From NCBI GenBank assembly GCA_946807835.1, contig OX327699.1:1862501-1926500 (forward strand): a stretch of 64,000 bases of DNA, in the 5' to 3' direction. This DNA comes from Ailanthus altissimus (lineage: Eukaryota > Streptophyta > Magnoliopsida > Sapindales > Simaroubaceae). This document shows positions 46,443-56,866 of the stretch, in pieces. The notes beneath the pieces were generated by a model. The model had not been told where the DNA came from, did no database searches, and saw only the letters and a program-made list of their open reading frames with translations. A program made the translations under genes and the position numbers. Position 1 is the first letter of the stretch; every line of letters starts with the position of its first letter.

Positions 46443-47930
46443 TTAAATAAAATGGAGACATATCAGTGGGGTTTTATAGGAAGTGCGATATGCCCATAAA
46501 GCATTTTTCAAATGTAGTGCCCAATCCTTATGGTTTGGCTTAATCGTCTTTTTTAAGATCCGCCTGATTTCTCGATTAGATACTTCAACTTGTTCGCTTG
46601 TTTGGGGATAAAATGTAGTGGCTATTTTATATTTAACCCCATATTTTTGTAAGAAGGTTGAAAAGTATTTGTTGCAGAAATGCAAGCCCACATCACTTAT
46701 GATTGCTTTTGGGGTTTCATATCTTGTAAAAATGTTCTTTTGAAGGAATTTAATCAATGTTCTAACCACATTTGTTGGTTACGCTACTACCTCTACCTAT
46801 TTGAAAACATAATCCACTGCTACAAGGATATACTTGTTGTTATAAGATAGTTGGAATGGTCCCATGAAATCTATGCCTCATACGTCAAAGATCTCTACTT
46901 CTAAAATATTCTGTTGTGGCATTTCATGTCTTTTGGAGATGTTCTCCATCTTTTGACATCGATCATAACCTATAACAAAAAAATATGTATCCTTAAATAA
47001 TGTGGGCCAATAAAAACCTGATTAAAGTACTTTAGCTGCTATTTTATTGCCTACAAAATGTCCACCATAACTATATGTAGAACAATAGTGTAAAATGTTA
47101 TTTATCTTTTTTTTGGGGACACATCTTCGAAGGATTTGGTCGGCACATGATCTGAATAAGAAAGGTTTATCTCAGAAGTAGAATCTTTTGTCGTGGAGGA
47201 ATTTTTTCTCTTGCTTAAAAGTCAAAGTATGAGGTGTAGTCTAGAAACTAAATAATTAAAAATATCAGCATATCAGTGAATTTCAAAATGTTTTGCTACA
47301 AGGAATTGTTCATTTGAAAAAGTCTCATTGATTTAGATTCTTTCTTGAAGTTGATTTGGCGCTTCTAAATGAGAGAGATGATCAGTAACTTGATTTTCAA
47401 CTCATTTTCTATATGTGATCTCAAGATCAAACTTTTGTAGCAATAGAATCCATCGAATGAGTCTCGGTTTTGCATCCTTCTTATTGATAAGGTATTTAAT
47501 TGCTGAATAATTTGTAAAGACTATGACCTTAACTCCAATGAGGTAAGTGCAGAACTTGACAAAGGTGAAAAATTTTGCACGAAGTTCTTTTTCTATGGTA
47601 GTGTAATTGGACTGGGTGTCATTAAGAGTCTTACTTACATAGTCTATGGTGTGAAAACATTTCTCTCGACATTGTCCTAGTATAGCACCCATAGCTAAAT
47701 CACTTGCATCACACATTACCTTAAAGGGTAAGTTCCAATCAAGTGCTATGATGATAGGTGCGGTGGTGAGTTTCTTCTTCAAAGTTTCAAAAACTTCAAG
47801 ATATATGTCATCTAAATGAAATTACACCCCATTCTCTAGTAAATTGCATAAGGGTTTGGAGATCTTGAAAAAATATTTTATAAATCTTCTATAAAACCCG
47901 GTATATCCAAGGAAACTCTATATTGCTTTC
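46443..47930 (-). pseudogene. Gypsy pol (RT end, RNase H, integrase), degenerate
   Basis: Read downward: the RT end near 47830-47930 (FLGYTGFYRRFIKYF, PLCNLLEN). RNase H is at 47402-47782 with [37 protein letters not shown] and [18 protein letters not shown]. The integrase zinc region is broken (46800-47400). The integrase core is at 46443-46769, with ISDVGLHFCNKYF (Gly in the usual D.G is kept; one residue differs), YPQTSEQVEVSNREI carrying the catalytic Glu, and [20 protein letters not shown]. These match Athila/gypsy pol. Multiple stops make it inactive. Confidence 0.88.
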
Positions 47931-48592
47931 ACATATACTTGTTGTTATGAGATGGTGGGAATGGTCTCAAGAAATCTTGTACCACATGTCAAAGATCTCT
48001 ACTTCTAATATGTTATGTTGTGATATTTCATGTCTTTTGGAGATGTTCCTTGTCTTTTGACATTGATCATAACCTACAACAAAAAAATATACATCTTTAA
48101 ATAATATGGGTCAATAGAAATTGGATTGAAGTACCTTACCTGTTGTTTCATTGCCCGCAAAATATCCACCATAATTAGATGCATGATAATGATGTATGAT
48201 GTCATTTATCTCTTCTTTTAAGATACATCTTTAAAGGATTTGGTCGGCACATGATTTGAATAAGAAAGGTTCATCTTAGAAGTAGAATCTTTTATCGTAG
48301 AGGAGCTTTTTCTTTTACTTAAAAGTCAAATTATGAAGTGTTGGTCCAGAAACTAAATAATTGACAATATTAGCATATTAGGAAATTTCATGATGTTTTG
48401 CTGTAATGAGTTGTTCATCTGAAAAAGTTTCCTTAATTTAGATCCTCTCTTGAAGTTAATTTGGTGCAAACTTGATTTTCAACTCCTTTTCTATCTGTGA
48501 TCTCAAGAATAAACTCTTGTAGTAATAGAATCCATCGAATAAGTTTTAATTTTACATCATTCTTATTAATGGGGTATTTAATTATTGAATAA
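47931..48592 (-). pseudogene. Second copy of the gypsy RNase H-integrase junction
   Basis: This segment repeats 46829-47510 in the same orientation and block order. It includes YSIIKYPINKNDVKLKL and [19 protein letters not shown] (48433-48600). It joins the RT end of the neighbouring copy at about 47930 and copia sequence at about 48592. It is either a partial tandem duplication or the remnant of a second element. Confidence 0.75.
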
Positions 48593-48831
48593 TCGATCAG
48601 CAATCTGTTTGGCAAAAAATCCAATTTTTCATGTAAGAACAAAGCATGTAGAGGTACATTATCATTTTATCTGGGAGAAAGTTCTACAAGAAGAAATTAA
48701 GTTGCTGTATGTTAAGACAGAAGATCAAATCGCTAATTTGTTCACAAAAAATTTGGGTTTTGATAAGTTCAAAAGGTTTTGAAGACATTTAAACATGGTT
48801 AGAAGAACGAAAGTTGGTGTTGAGGGGCAGT
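48593..48831 (+). pseudogene. Ty1/copia RNase H end fragment
   Basis: NRSAICLAKNPIFHVRTKHV and HYHFIWEKVLQEEI, then TEDQIANLFTKNLGFDKF: the characteristic copia C-terminus. It starts abruptly in RNase H and ends near 48783. A tract TGTTGAGGGGCAG precedes the LTR. Confidence 0.85.
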
Positions 48832-49072
48832 GTTAAAATTACAACACCAAGCCCAAGATTAAGTCCAAATATTTACAAGCTCAATTCTTAAAATTTCTAA
48901 GTTAGGTAAGATATTTTGGAGTTGATAATTAAGGAGATAAGTATTATAAACTTATGTGGTTAATAAACTTTTACAATATTTTATTTGTGTGGTTTTGGTT
49001 TAGTGGAACTAAGTATAAATACTCCCCCTCCGTCATTTGATTTTGTAAGCAAGCCAATTAAGAATAAAGAAT
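48832..49072 (+). mobile_element. Copia 3' LTR, cut by a CACTA element
   Basis: Starts TGTTAAAATTACAACACC behind the purine-rich tract. A possible TATA region is AGTATAAATACTCCCCC (49010-49027). The LTR stops where the CACTA terminus begins at 49073. Confidence 0.65.
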
Positions 49073-49084
49073 CACTACTACAAA

Positions 49085-49330
49085 AATAGCCTTTATTGAC
49101 GCTAAGTTAACGTCAGTGAAGAATTTCATTGACAACATTTCATAGTGTCAATGTTGCTCGAGCTAAAAATTTACTGACACTATCTATGGTGTCAGTGAAT
49201 TATTGATACCGTAGTATCAGTAATTCTTTAACACCACGGTATCAGTGAATTACTAATACCGTGGTATTAGTAAATCTCTAACACCATAGTATCAGGTATC
49301 AGTAAATTACTGACACCATGGTATTAGAGA
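49085..49330. repeat. Left subterminal repeats of the CACTA element
   Basis: Repeated words TATCAGTGAATTACT, ATACCGTGGTATTAG and GATACCGTAGTATC in both orientations. Subterminal motifs of this kind bind the transposon-encoded protein in CACTA elements. Confidence 0.75.
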
Positions 49331-52169
49331 TTTGTTATTTAATTTAAAATATTTTTAATAATTTTGAATTTGAATTATTGTACTAGAATTTTGAATTTAT
49401 TTATAAACTATAATTGCAAACATAAATGCCATATTTAATTAAATATGATTTTATTTCTTTATTATAAATAAAATTACAATTGTTTAAACATCCAAACTAA
49501 GTTTCATAAATAGTATAAAATATCTCAATTTATATCTTAAAACACTACAATAGTTCTATAAGCACATCTAAATGATACCAAAGTAAATTGTAAAAAATAT
49601 TCCAATATATGAAAACCTCCATGACTCTTCTTTTGTTCCTTACTCTTATTCTGTGAAAGTCTCTATGACTCATATTGCTGGTAAAGGATCTTTAAAAGTT
49701 GTCTGAGGCTTGGGCTGCTGGTAGCTAGGGCCATCTTGAACTTATAGCTGTTGAAGACAAGTATTCAGGGTCTTTTGTTGTGTTTAGCTGCCCATTCTCG
49801 ACAAGAATCCATCGATGAACCAATGAGCTATAAGGAACAAAACTTGCAATAAGTGAAAAGCTAAATATTAAATTGACCAGCCCAACCATAGCAGAGGTGA
49901 GGAACTTGACCCAATCTAGTAGAGTTAATCTTGAATTTTTCTTTTCAAGTTGTTAAAGACAAGGTATTAAAAAGATAAAACCATTATACCAGATCCTATC
50001 TTTACAAATTTATTGAGAAAAGAAAAGTCTAAACAAGAGCCTGGCAATAGTAAAGATTTGCACTCATTGTTAATATGCCATCTAATTTCAATATATAAAT
50101 AGGCAAGCATATGGTAGTAAAGTGACCTTAAGCATGAAAACCTCTTCTACAGTATGAAACTTTGATAAGCTAATTCTGCCTCCTCTAGGACTAAGTTTTT
50201 CTTTACCACAAGTTCCATGACCTGCAAGCTGAAAAAGGAATCAATCATTTGCACTAGCACATGGAATAAGGTAAAGTAGATTCAAACTTACCCAAATTTA
50301 ATTTATTATATTCTTAATATATTAATTTACTACTAATTGGGAGCTATCTACTCCCTATTTAGTATAAAAGAAGTTAAAAATTTATAAGAACTTTATAAGA
50401 ATTATTATGAAGAGGAATGTCTAATACAACTTATAGTTGCTCAAGTGATACTAGAGATGTATCTAATATTGCAGATGTATCACCACTTTTTATCCAACCT
50501 AATTAGACACAAGAGAGCATATAACAACAGGAAAAGGTTCTAGGACAAAGGACTTGGAAATGACTAATGGTGAAAATAATGAGACCAATGTATTTACTAT
50601 AGCAATGACTTGAGCAATATCTTGCCTTTTCCAGTACTCCTTTGTACTACCTATAGCAAGCAAAAGAAATTGATTAAGCATAAAATATAAGTAACTGCAT
50701 ATCAATCATCACCCTTTCTTTATATATCAATCTCTATACAAGTCTATTTTTATGCTTTATATGATGACATTAAATAAAAGAAAATAAATAAGACAACAAG
50801 AATCTAACATGCTTAAACACATGTTCAGTTAGGTAAAAGGTCACATGAATCTTGTGTTTTCTCAGACCTTTTATCAAACAATAGAAGTTCATGAAAAATA
50901 GGCACAAAATTTCTATGTGAAAATATCAAAATTTATATGTATACATGTGCTTTCAACCAAAATCTTCTTTATTAGTAAAAAAAAAAAAACCTGCAATTAA
51001 CACCAAAACTAAGAAATATTTTAGGATGTGAAGTTTGATTAAAAAAAATCAACACTTAACGACAAGTAACATTAGTGCACAAAAATGCAATCCCATATAC
51101 ACAGACAATGATATATGTGCGATATTAATTGTATTTCTCAACAAACACAATGTTAGTAAATGTTTAATTCAAAATTAATAAACATAACAATCAAACTACA
51201 TTGTAATAGCCTATTACAATAGTATTATTACAAGGGAAGAAGAATACAATACTATAAAGCCTTGTATTGTAACAAGAGCCTCCTCTTCGTTCTTCACCTT
51301 TAAGTATTATTGTTTTATTTTATTCACTTTGTAATCAACATAATGCGAAGGCTAATTAATGTATGAGAAATAGTGCATGAATCTATTTCTAGCCATTACC
51401 ATATGAGAAATAGGAAGTTAATCATAATTCTTTTACATAATAAATTATTTTACAAAGGGGCCAATAAAACATTGCCCAAAACCACTATATAATAAAGTTT
51501 TAAGCTATATTTCAGACTTTACACTTTTCAAAGTTAACAGGGTAAGGAATAACTACCAAATATAAATATAGCTTCATATTGATGTCATAATCTGTAGATA
51601 GAGTATGCAACAAATGCAATTAAAGGTGTAGCTAATGTTTTTGTTTAGTACTGGAAAAAAGAGTCGATTATATCATCTAGTTTGATACAAATTAATTTTG
51701 AATTTTCTTATTACCTACTTTGAAAAAGGATGTTTTCATACTTCCATCCTCAAAATTACAGAGCAAAAAAAAAAAAAAAAAACTTGCAATCACACATGAA
51801 AAGCTTTATAAACCTAAAGGAACAACCAATGAACTCAAACTCATTGTGTACCTTTTTTTGCATGATAAATTTAACTGTAAACATAGTTGTAGCATCTACC
51901 AATAATGTCCTTGACCTAAGTTTGTAAGTATAATCATTGAGAGGCCATTGGTAATGTCATCACATTTAAATTACACCAATTTTCACCGGAACACATAATT
52001 CATCCTTCTTTTTTAAACATGAGTATAAAATCCAAAGCCCAATAAGTAAATTAACTATTCCCCCAAATTCTATAATGTCATATTTGAATATCTAGAGTTA
52101 TAGAAATTATAGCAGACATCATATTAATATCAATCAACCAAATCACAGGCAACAAATCAATTACTTTAC
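49331..52169 (-). other. CACTA interior with unidentified exon-like pieces
   Basis: On the minus strand, islands of balanced composition stand out from AT-rich sequence: about 50530-50660 (STKEYWKRQDIAQVIAIVNT), about 50165-50245 (LQVMELVVKKNLVLEEAELA) and about 49640-49830. Each is bounded by pyrimidine-rich sequence resembling introns. I cannot assign them to a family. They are not the continuation of RFC3: the DEAD-box-like and arginine-finger exons expected next were not found. Confidence 0.35.
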
Positions 52170-53597
52170 CCAAATGAAAAGCTTTGAGTGATATCAAAAT
52201 CTTGAATATGTTGCTGCACAACATCAATTCCTCCATCATCTGATGCATTTAGCTCCAAAATCATATTGTGGTATTGTGCCACACAAAGCTTTCGTGCGAC
52301 AGCAAGAATTGGTATATGCTTTGCCCATGCCAAGAGGACCTTACAGTAGAAGATGGGACAATCTGTTCTCGCTAGTCAACTTATCAACTATTTAACCCCA
52401 ATAATAGCAAACAAAAAAGTTTATAAGGAAATCATTCAATGTTATGCTTCAACCAACTGCTGCCAGCCATTAGATATAAAAACAAAGGCATCTGGCAGAG
52501 TCTATCAATATTAAAAAGGTTCTTTTTTTTTTTCTTTTATAGTTATATACAAATTAGCTTTAGAAATAATGAAAGTAAAACTATTACAAGTTATTCTACT
52601 TTTCTTTTCTTACCTAGTTTCTTTTATACTCCTTTTTTTTTTTACTTTTATTTCTTTTGGTTTTTTTGTATTGGTGGATCTCTTATCCATCTTGTGTCCT
52701 GTTTTCTTCAATGAAACTTTCTAGTTTTCTATTCAAAAATATAAAAATAAAAAGATAACAGAAGTATATTAACAAATGAGAGAGAATAACATGTTAAATG
52801 AATTACGTTTAGGCGCCATTAGTTCACAATCCGAAAATAATTTTTAAAAACTACAATACATTATTAACTTTTGCAATAAAATTTTAGTACAAAAACATGA
52901 AGACAATTTTATTAGTGTTTTATACTTTAAAATAAATTTTAGTATTGTATCTAAAAACTAATATTTAAAACCCCCAGATAATGACATTTTCATTTGAAAA
53001 CGAAATTTCAATCTTTTTTTTTAAAAAAAATACCATTACTAGAAAAAAACTAAGAATGAGGTATCTCCTCCAATACTAGATGAAGCAATATACTGGGAAT
53101 AGAGTTAAGTCACAGCTTAGTTGAACAAGCAAAATTTTCAAAAAAAAAAATTTCCTTCACTACCATTTTCTCAATATGCGAAAAAGGTGGAAAAACAAAT
53201 AAAATAACATCATATGATGTAAGCACAAAATCACTAGAATGACGTTAAAGGAAAGAAGAATTCCAATTCCTATTATATTTCCCTTCCATTAAACCTTTAC
53301 TTTCTCAAAATTCCTCGAGAACCGAATAGGAAATTAAAAACAATAATTGAGCAACCCTAGAAATTAATGAGAATACATAGAATGGCGAGGGAGATATTAC
53401 TGGTGTCGACAATGTTGCGATGAGCGGCTATATTTGCGAGGGACTGAGGTTGGTATTTCTCGATTTGAGTGGTACAAGGGCTCTTTTACGACCATCAAGA
53501 TCAGTAGTGAAATTACACTCACTTGAGCAGATTTGATAGGCAACTCAGAACCAGATTCTTCGAAAGCCACCTCGGCCATGCTTGAACCGCTTTCCAC
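52170..53597 (-). pseudogene. RFC3: Replication factor C subunit 3 (RFC3) fragment, two exons
   Basis: RFC3 is an AAA+ subunit of the clamp loader. Exon 1 (53401 to about 53597) contains EKYQPQSLANIAAHRNIVDT, the conserved N-terminal block. It ends with a GT donor. Exon 2 (52170-52387) starts after an AG acceptor in the matching phase and reads IDKLTSENRLSHLLL, a stop, GPLGMGKAYTILAVARKL, then ILELNASDDGGIDVVQQHIQ and ends SFSFG before GTAAAG. Walker A should read GPPGTGKT; here it is changed, and a tyrosine codon is now TAA. A frameshift lies in exon 1 before the EKY block. The intron is about 1 kb. The remaining exons are missing. It lies within a CACTA element, so it is probably a captured gene. 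Confidence 0.85.
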
Positions 53598-53750
53598 ACC
53601 TTAGCAGCACCATCATACCAACGATGCCACTAATAGCTGATGAAGCATGAAAGGCACAATGATTTTGGTCAGGATATTAAACATTGGGGCTGTGAAATCG
53701 CGGCCGCACGTTGATTGTAATGAATATGAAACATGGGAAATGTTAACAGG

Positions 53751-55150
53751 CGGCTTGATGCGATATTTTTATATCTTATAATTAAGTGCAAGTATATACT
53801 ATCGTATGCAAGTAATAAAGAGACTAACTAGTCGGATGTCGAACCCACAGGGATAATTTCTTCTTTTCAACCAATTACTAAAATTATGTCTTCCTAATAA
53901 TTATTCAGATAAATAAAAATCTAAGAATGAATGTAGAAAATATAAAAACAAAAACATAATGTAAAGAGATTTAAGTGATAGCAATATAGAGAAAACCTAG
54001 GATTAATACTATCCTTCAATATGCTTTCTAATTATTAATACTCTAATATTTAACTCACTTAGTCTTTATTATTGATCAAGACACTAATGTATTCACAAGT
54101 CAAGGTCATGCAAGTATACCTTAATTTACCAAATACCTATATTCCTATGGTACTTGTAATAAACTAAGATTCATTAAGATTAGGTATTATTGATCATACA
54201 TGCTAATTAGGTATATTCCTATCCTAAATTGAAACTTGCATATGCAACATTGAATGTTACTCTACAATCATGCATCCAATTACCTAGGTCTAAATATAAT
54301 GATTCCTCTTCCGAGGTTATTAAAATATTACCAATTCATTCACCATATATTGGCCAGATATATTGAAGCATTAAAAACAAGTAATTTAAATAATAAAGAA
54401 CTAAGTTTATTAAATATGAAGAAGATATGACAATTAAGTGCACATATTGAGTTCAAGTATTAACCCTAAAAAATAAGTTTAGTTCATGGTTACAAGAGAA
54501 CAGCAATAAAAATAATTATAAATCATGATACAATTATTAGCAAACCGATATAAACGTCGAATTGCTCTTAATTGCGCTGTCTAAGAACTCTTGATACCGA
54601 AGAACGCCTTGAATCTCTCTCTAAAGTTGCTTCAATTAAACTCCTATTACTCTCCAAGACTCGTACTCTGTATTTTTGGTACTCTTGGGTCGTCTTGGAT
54701 TGATTCTTAAAGGTTGGGAACGAGTGACTTTTTATAAGGATTGATATGAACTTGAAAATCTCAATTCTCGTCGGACTAGGACTCGCGCTACTGCTGGGGT
54801 GCTATGCAGCTGTCGCTGGGCCGACGCGTAAAATAGGCTCCACCGCTAGGGCGGTGGGATGATGGCGTTGGGACTTTGGAATATCGCAGGCGCGGTGACT
54901 GTTTGGCGCTGGGGCGCTAGATGCGACTTAATCAGGTCATTTTTTTTATTTTGATCACTGTTCCAGCGCTGGGGCTATAATCCTCGTGGCGCTGGGGCAA
55001 TGGACACGTACTTTGAAAAGTTTGCATTTTCATTCAAGTCCCTACAAATAACAATAAAGCACATAAATAGCTATCTATTCTCATAAAACTATAAAATATC
55101 AATAATAAAAATATGAAAAAATATATGACAAATTTGCCCTTATCACGGCT
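53751..55150 (-). mobile_element. Solo LTR C4 with CGGCT target duplication
   Basis: The LTR spans 53756-55145 (1390 bp). CGGCT flanks it at 53751-53755 and 55146-55150. It is colinear with C3, with a shorter 3' part and decayed palindrome boxes at 54785-55005. It inserted into the CACTA element just upstream of the RFC3 exon 1. Confidence 0.92.
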
Positions 55151-55369
55151 GTTAGAGAAAATGGGGGAAATGGGGCAAACCCTATATTTTTGGTAAATCT
55201 TATGTACTAAAATGACGTGTTTGGGGTTTTATTTTAAAAAAAATAATAATGCCTAAAACACATCGTTTTAGGCATTATACCTTTTAAATAATTTTCAAAA
55301 ATTTTATATTAATTTTTAAAAATTTAAATTATTTTTAATAATTTAAATTTTTAAATAAAAAATAACTTT

Positions 55370-55520
55370 TAATACTACAGTATCACTAATTTATTGATAC
55401 TTCATTGCTGATACTATAGTATCAGCAATTCATTAACACTTCGTTTTACTGATACTATAGTATCAACAATTCATTGACACTTTGTTTCACTGACATTATT
55501 TACAAAAGTATCAGTAGAAT
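55370..55520. repeat. Right subterminal repeats of the CACTA element
   Basis: GATACTATAGTATCA occurs twice (about 55413 and 55452), with AATTCATT.ACACTT between. These are the inverted partners of the left subterminal words. Confidence 0.75.
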
Positions 55521-55544
55521 GACGTCAGTAAAACTCATTTTTGT

Positions 55545-56656
55545 AAACTTCGTCGTGCTCTGTATGGTCTTAAACAAGCTCCTCGTGCATGGTTTGCAAA
55601 TTTTAATGGGACTATTCTTCAGCATGGTTTTCAGCCTAGTCCCTATGACTCAGCTCTTTTTATCCGCAAGACAGCACGAGGTTGTGTTCTCCTACTTATC
55701 TATGTTGATGATATGATTATCACAGGTGATGATCTTCTTGGTATTTCCACTCTTAAAAACTTTCTTCAACAACACTTTGAGATGAAAGATCTTGACAACC
55801 TTAGTTATTTCCTTGACCTTGAAGTATTATCCGATTCTACACGGTATTATCTTTCTCAGGCTAAATATGCATCCGATCTACTTGCTAAAGCTGGGTTAAC
55901 AGATAGTAAGACTGCATCCACTCCTCTAGAGCCTAATGCCAAACTCCGATCTTCTGATGGTACTCTTCTCAATGATGCTACCATTTATCATCAATTAGTT
56001 GGTAGTTTGGTCTACCTTACAGTTACTCGCCTAAACATTACTCATGCTATTCATGTTGTGAGTCGGTTTATAGCCGCTCCTCGTACCTCTCATTATGCAG
56101 CAGTTCTTCATATCTTACGTTATCTCAAAGGTACACTTTTTCACGGTCTTCATTTTTTTCGGCTCACTCCCCTATTGTGTTAAGAGCTTATGCTGATGCG
56201 GATTGGGCGGGTGATCCTACGGATCGTAGATTAACTATTGGATTTTGTCTTTTTTTGGGTGATTCTCTTCTTTCGTGGAAAAGTAAGAAACAGACAGTTG
56301 TTGCTCGCTCAAGTACTGAAGCTGAATACCGTGCTCTTGCAGATACTACCCAAGAAATTGTCTTACTCCGCTGGCTTCTTGAAGATATGGGTATTTCTCA
56401 TACTAGCACTACACCTCTTAATTGTGACAATCAAAGTGCTATCCAAATTGCCCACAATGATGTGTTTCATGAGCGGACTAAACATATTGAAACAGATTGT
56501 CACTTTGTTCGGCAACACGTTTCTCAAGGCACTATCATGCTCCACTCCATCTCATCTAAGGAGCAACCTGTTGATATTTTTACCAAATCTCTTCTTCCGC
56601 ACCATTTTCATGCTCTAGTCTCCAAACTCAAACTTATTTCTACTGCGTCATCTTAA
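55545..56656 (+). pseudogene. Ty1/copia RT-RNase H, 5' truncated, one frameshift
   Basis: Starts abruptly at KLRRALYGLKQAPRAWF, then the catalytic YVDDMIITGDD (about 55698-55730), the connection QLVGSLVYLTVTRLNITHAI, and RNase H with AYADADWAGDPTDRR, ARSSTEAEYRALADTTQEI and FHERTKHIETDCHFV. One base is missing in a T-run near 56150-56160, shifting the frame before RNase H. Otherwise it is open, so it is the youngest coding remnant here. Everything before the RT palm is lost at the CACTA junction. Confidence 0.92.
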
Positions 56657-56669
56657 ATTTAAGGAGGGA

Positions 56670-56866
56670 TATTAAGAAATAATTCTGGAATTATTCTAGA
56701 ATTATTCTTTTATACCCTCCTACCATATATACATGTTATTAATGTAAAATATTATTTTCTTATGTAGTTATTTTTTTATTATGTAATAAGGTTACAGCCT
56801 ATATAAAGGTTCCATTGTACAGCTTTATAATTCATAGTGAAATATACACATTTTATATTTCTCACA
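56670..56866 (+). mobile_element. Short copia 3' LTR abutting the laccase exon
   Basis: Follows AAGGAGGGA. It starts TATTAAGAAATAATTC, where TGTTAAG would be usual, and ends near TTTCTCACA. A TATA box (CCTATATAAAGG) lies at 56799-56810. The limits are approximate. Confidence 0.65.

Larger units (their letters stand above)
49073..55544. mobile_element. Non-autonomous CACTA element with captured RFC3 exons
   Basis: The left end is CACTACTACAAAAATAGCC (49073-49091). The right end, reverse complemented, reads TACAAAAATGAGTTTTACTG (from 55545 down), matching the left from its seventh base but lacking the outer CACTAC. Both ends carry palindromic subterminal repeats (GATACCGTAGTATC-like at 49200-49330; GATACTATAGTATC-like at 55413-55465). 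No TNPD-type transposase was found inside, so it relied on another element. The interior holds RFC3 pseudogene exons, unidentified exon-like pieces and solo LTR C4. Confidence 0.75.

Noticed and set aside
50499..50705. Membrane protein gene (68 codons, minus)
   Set aside because: Only a short exon-like part is open and no family could be named; kept only as an unidentified island.
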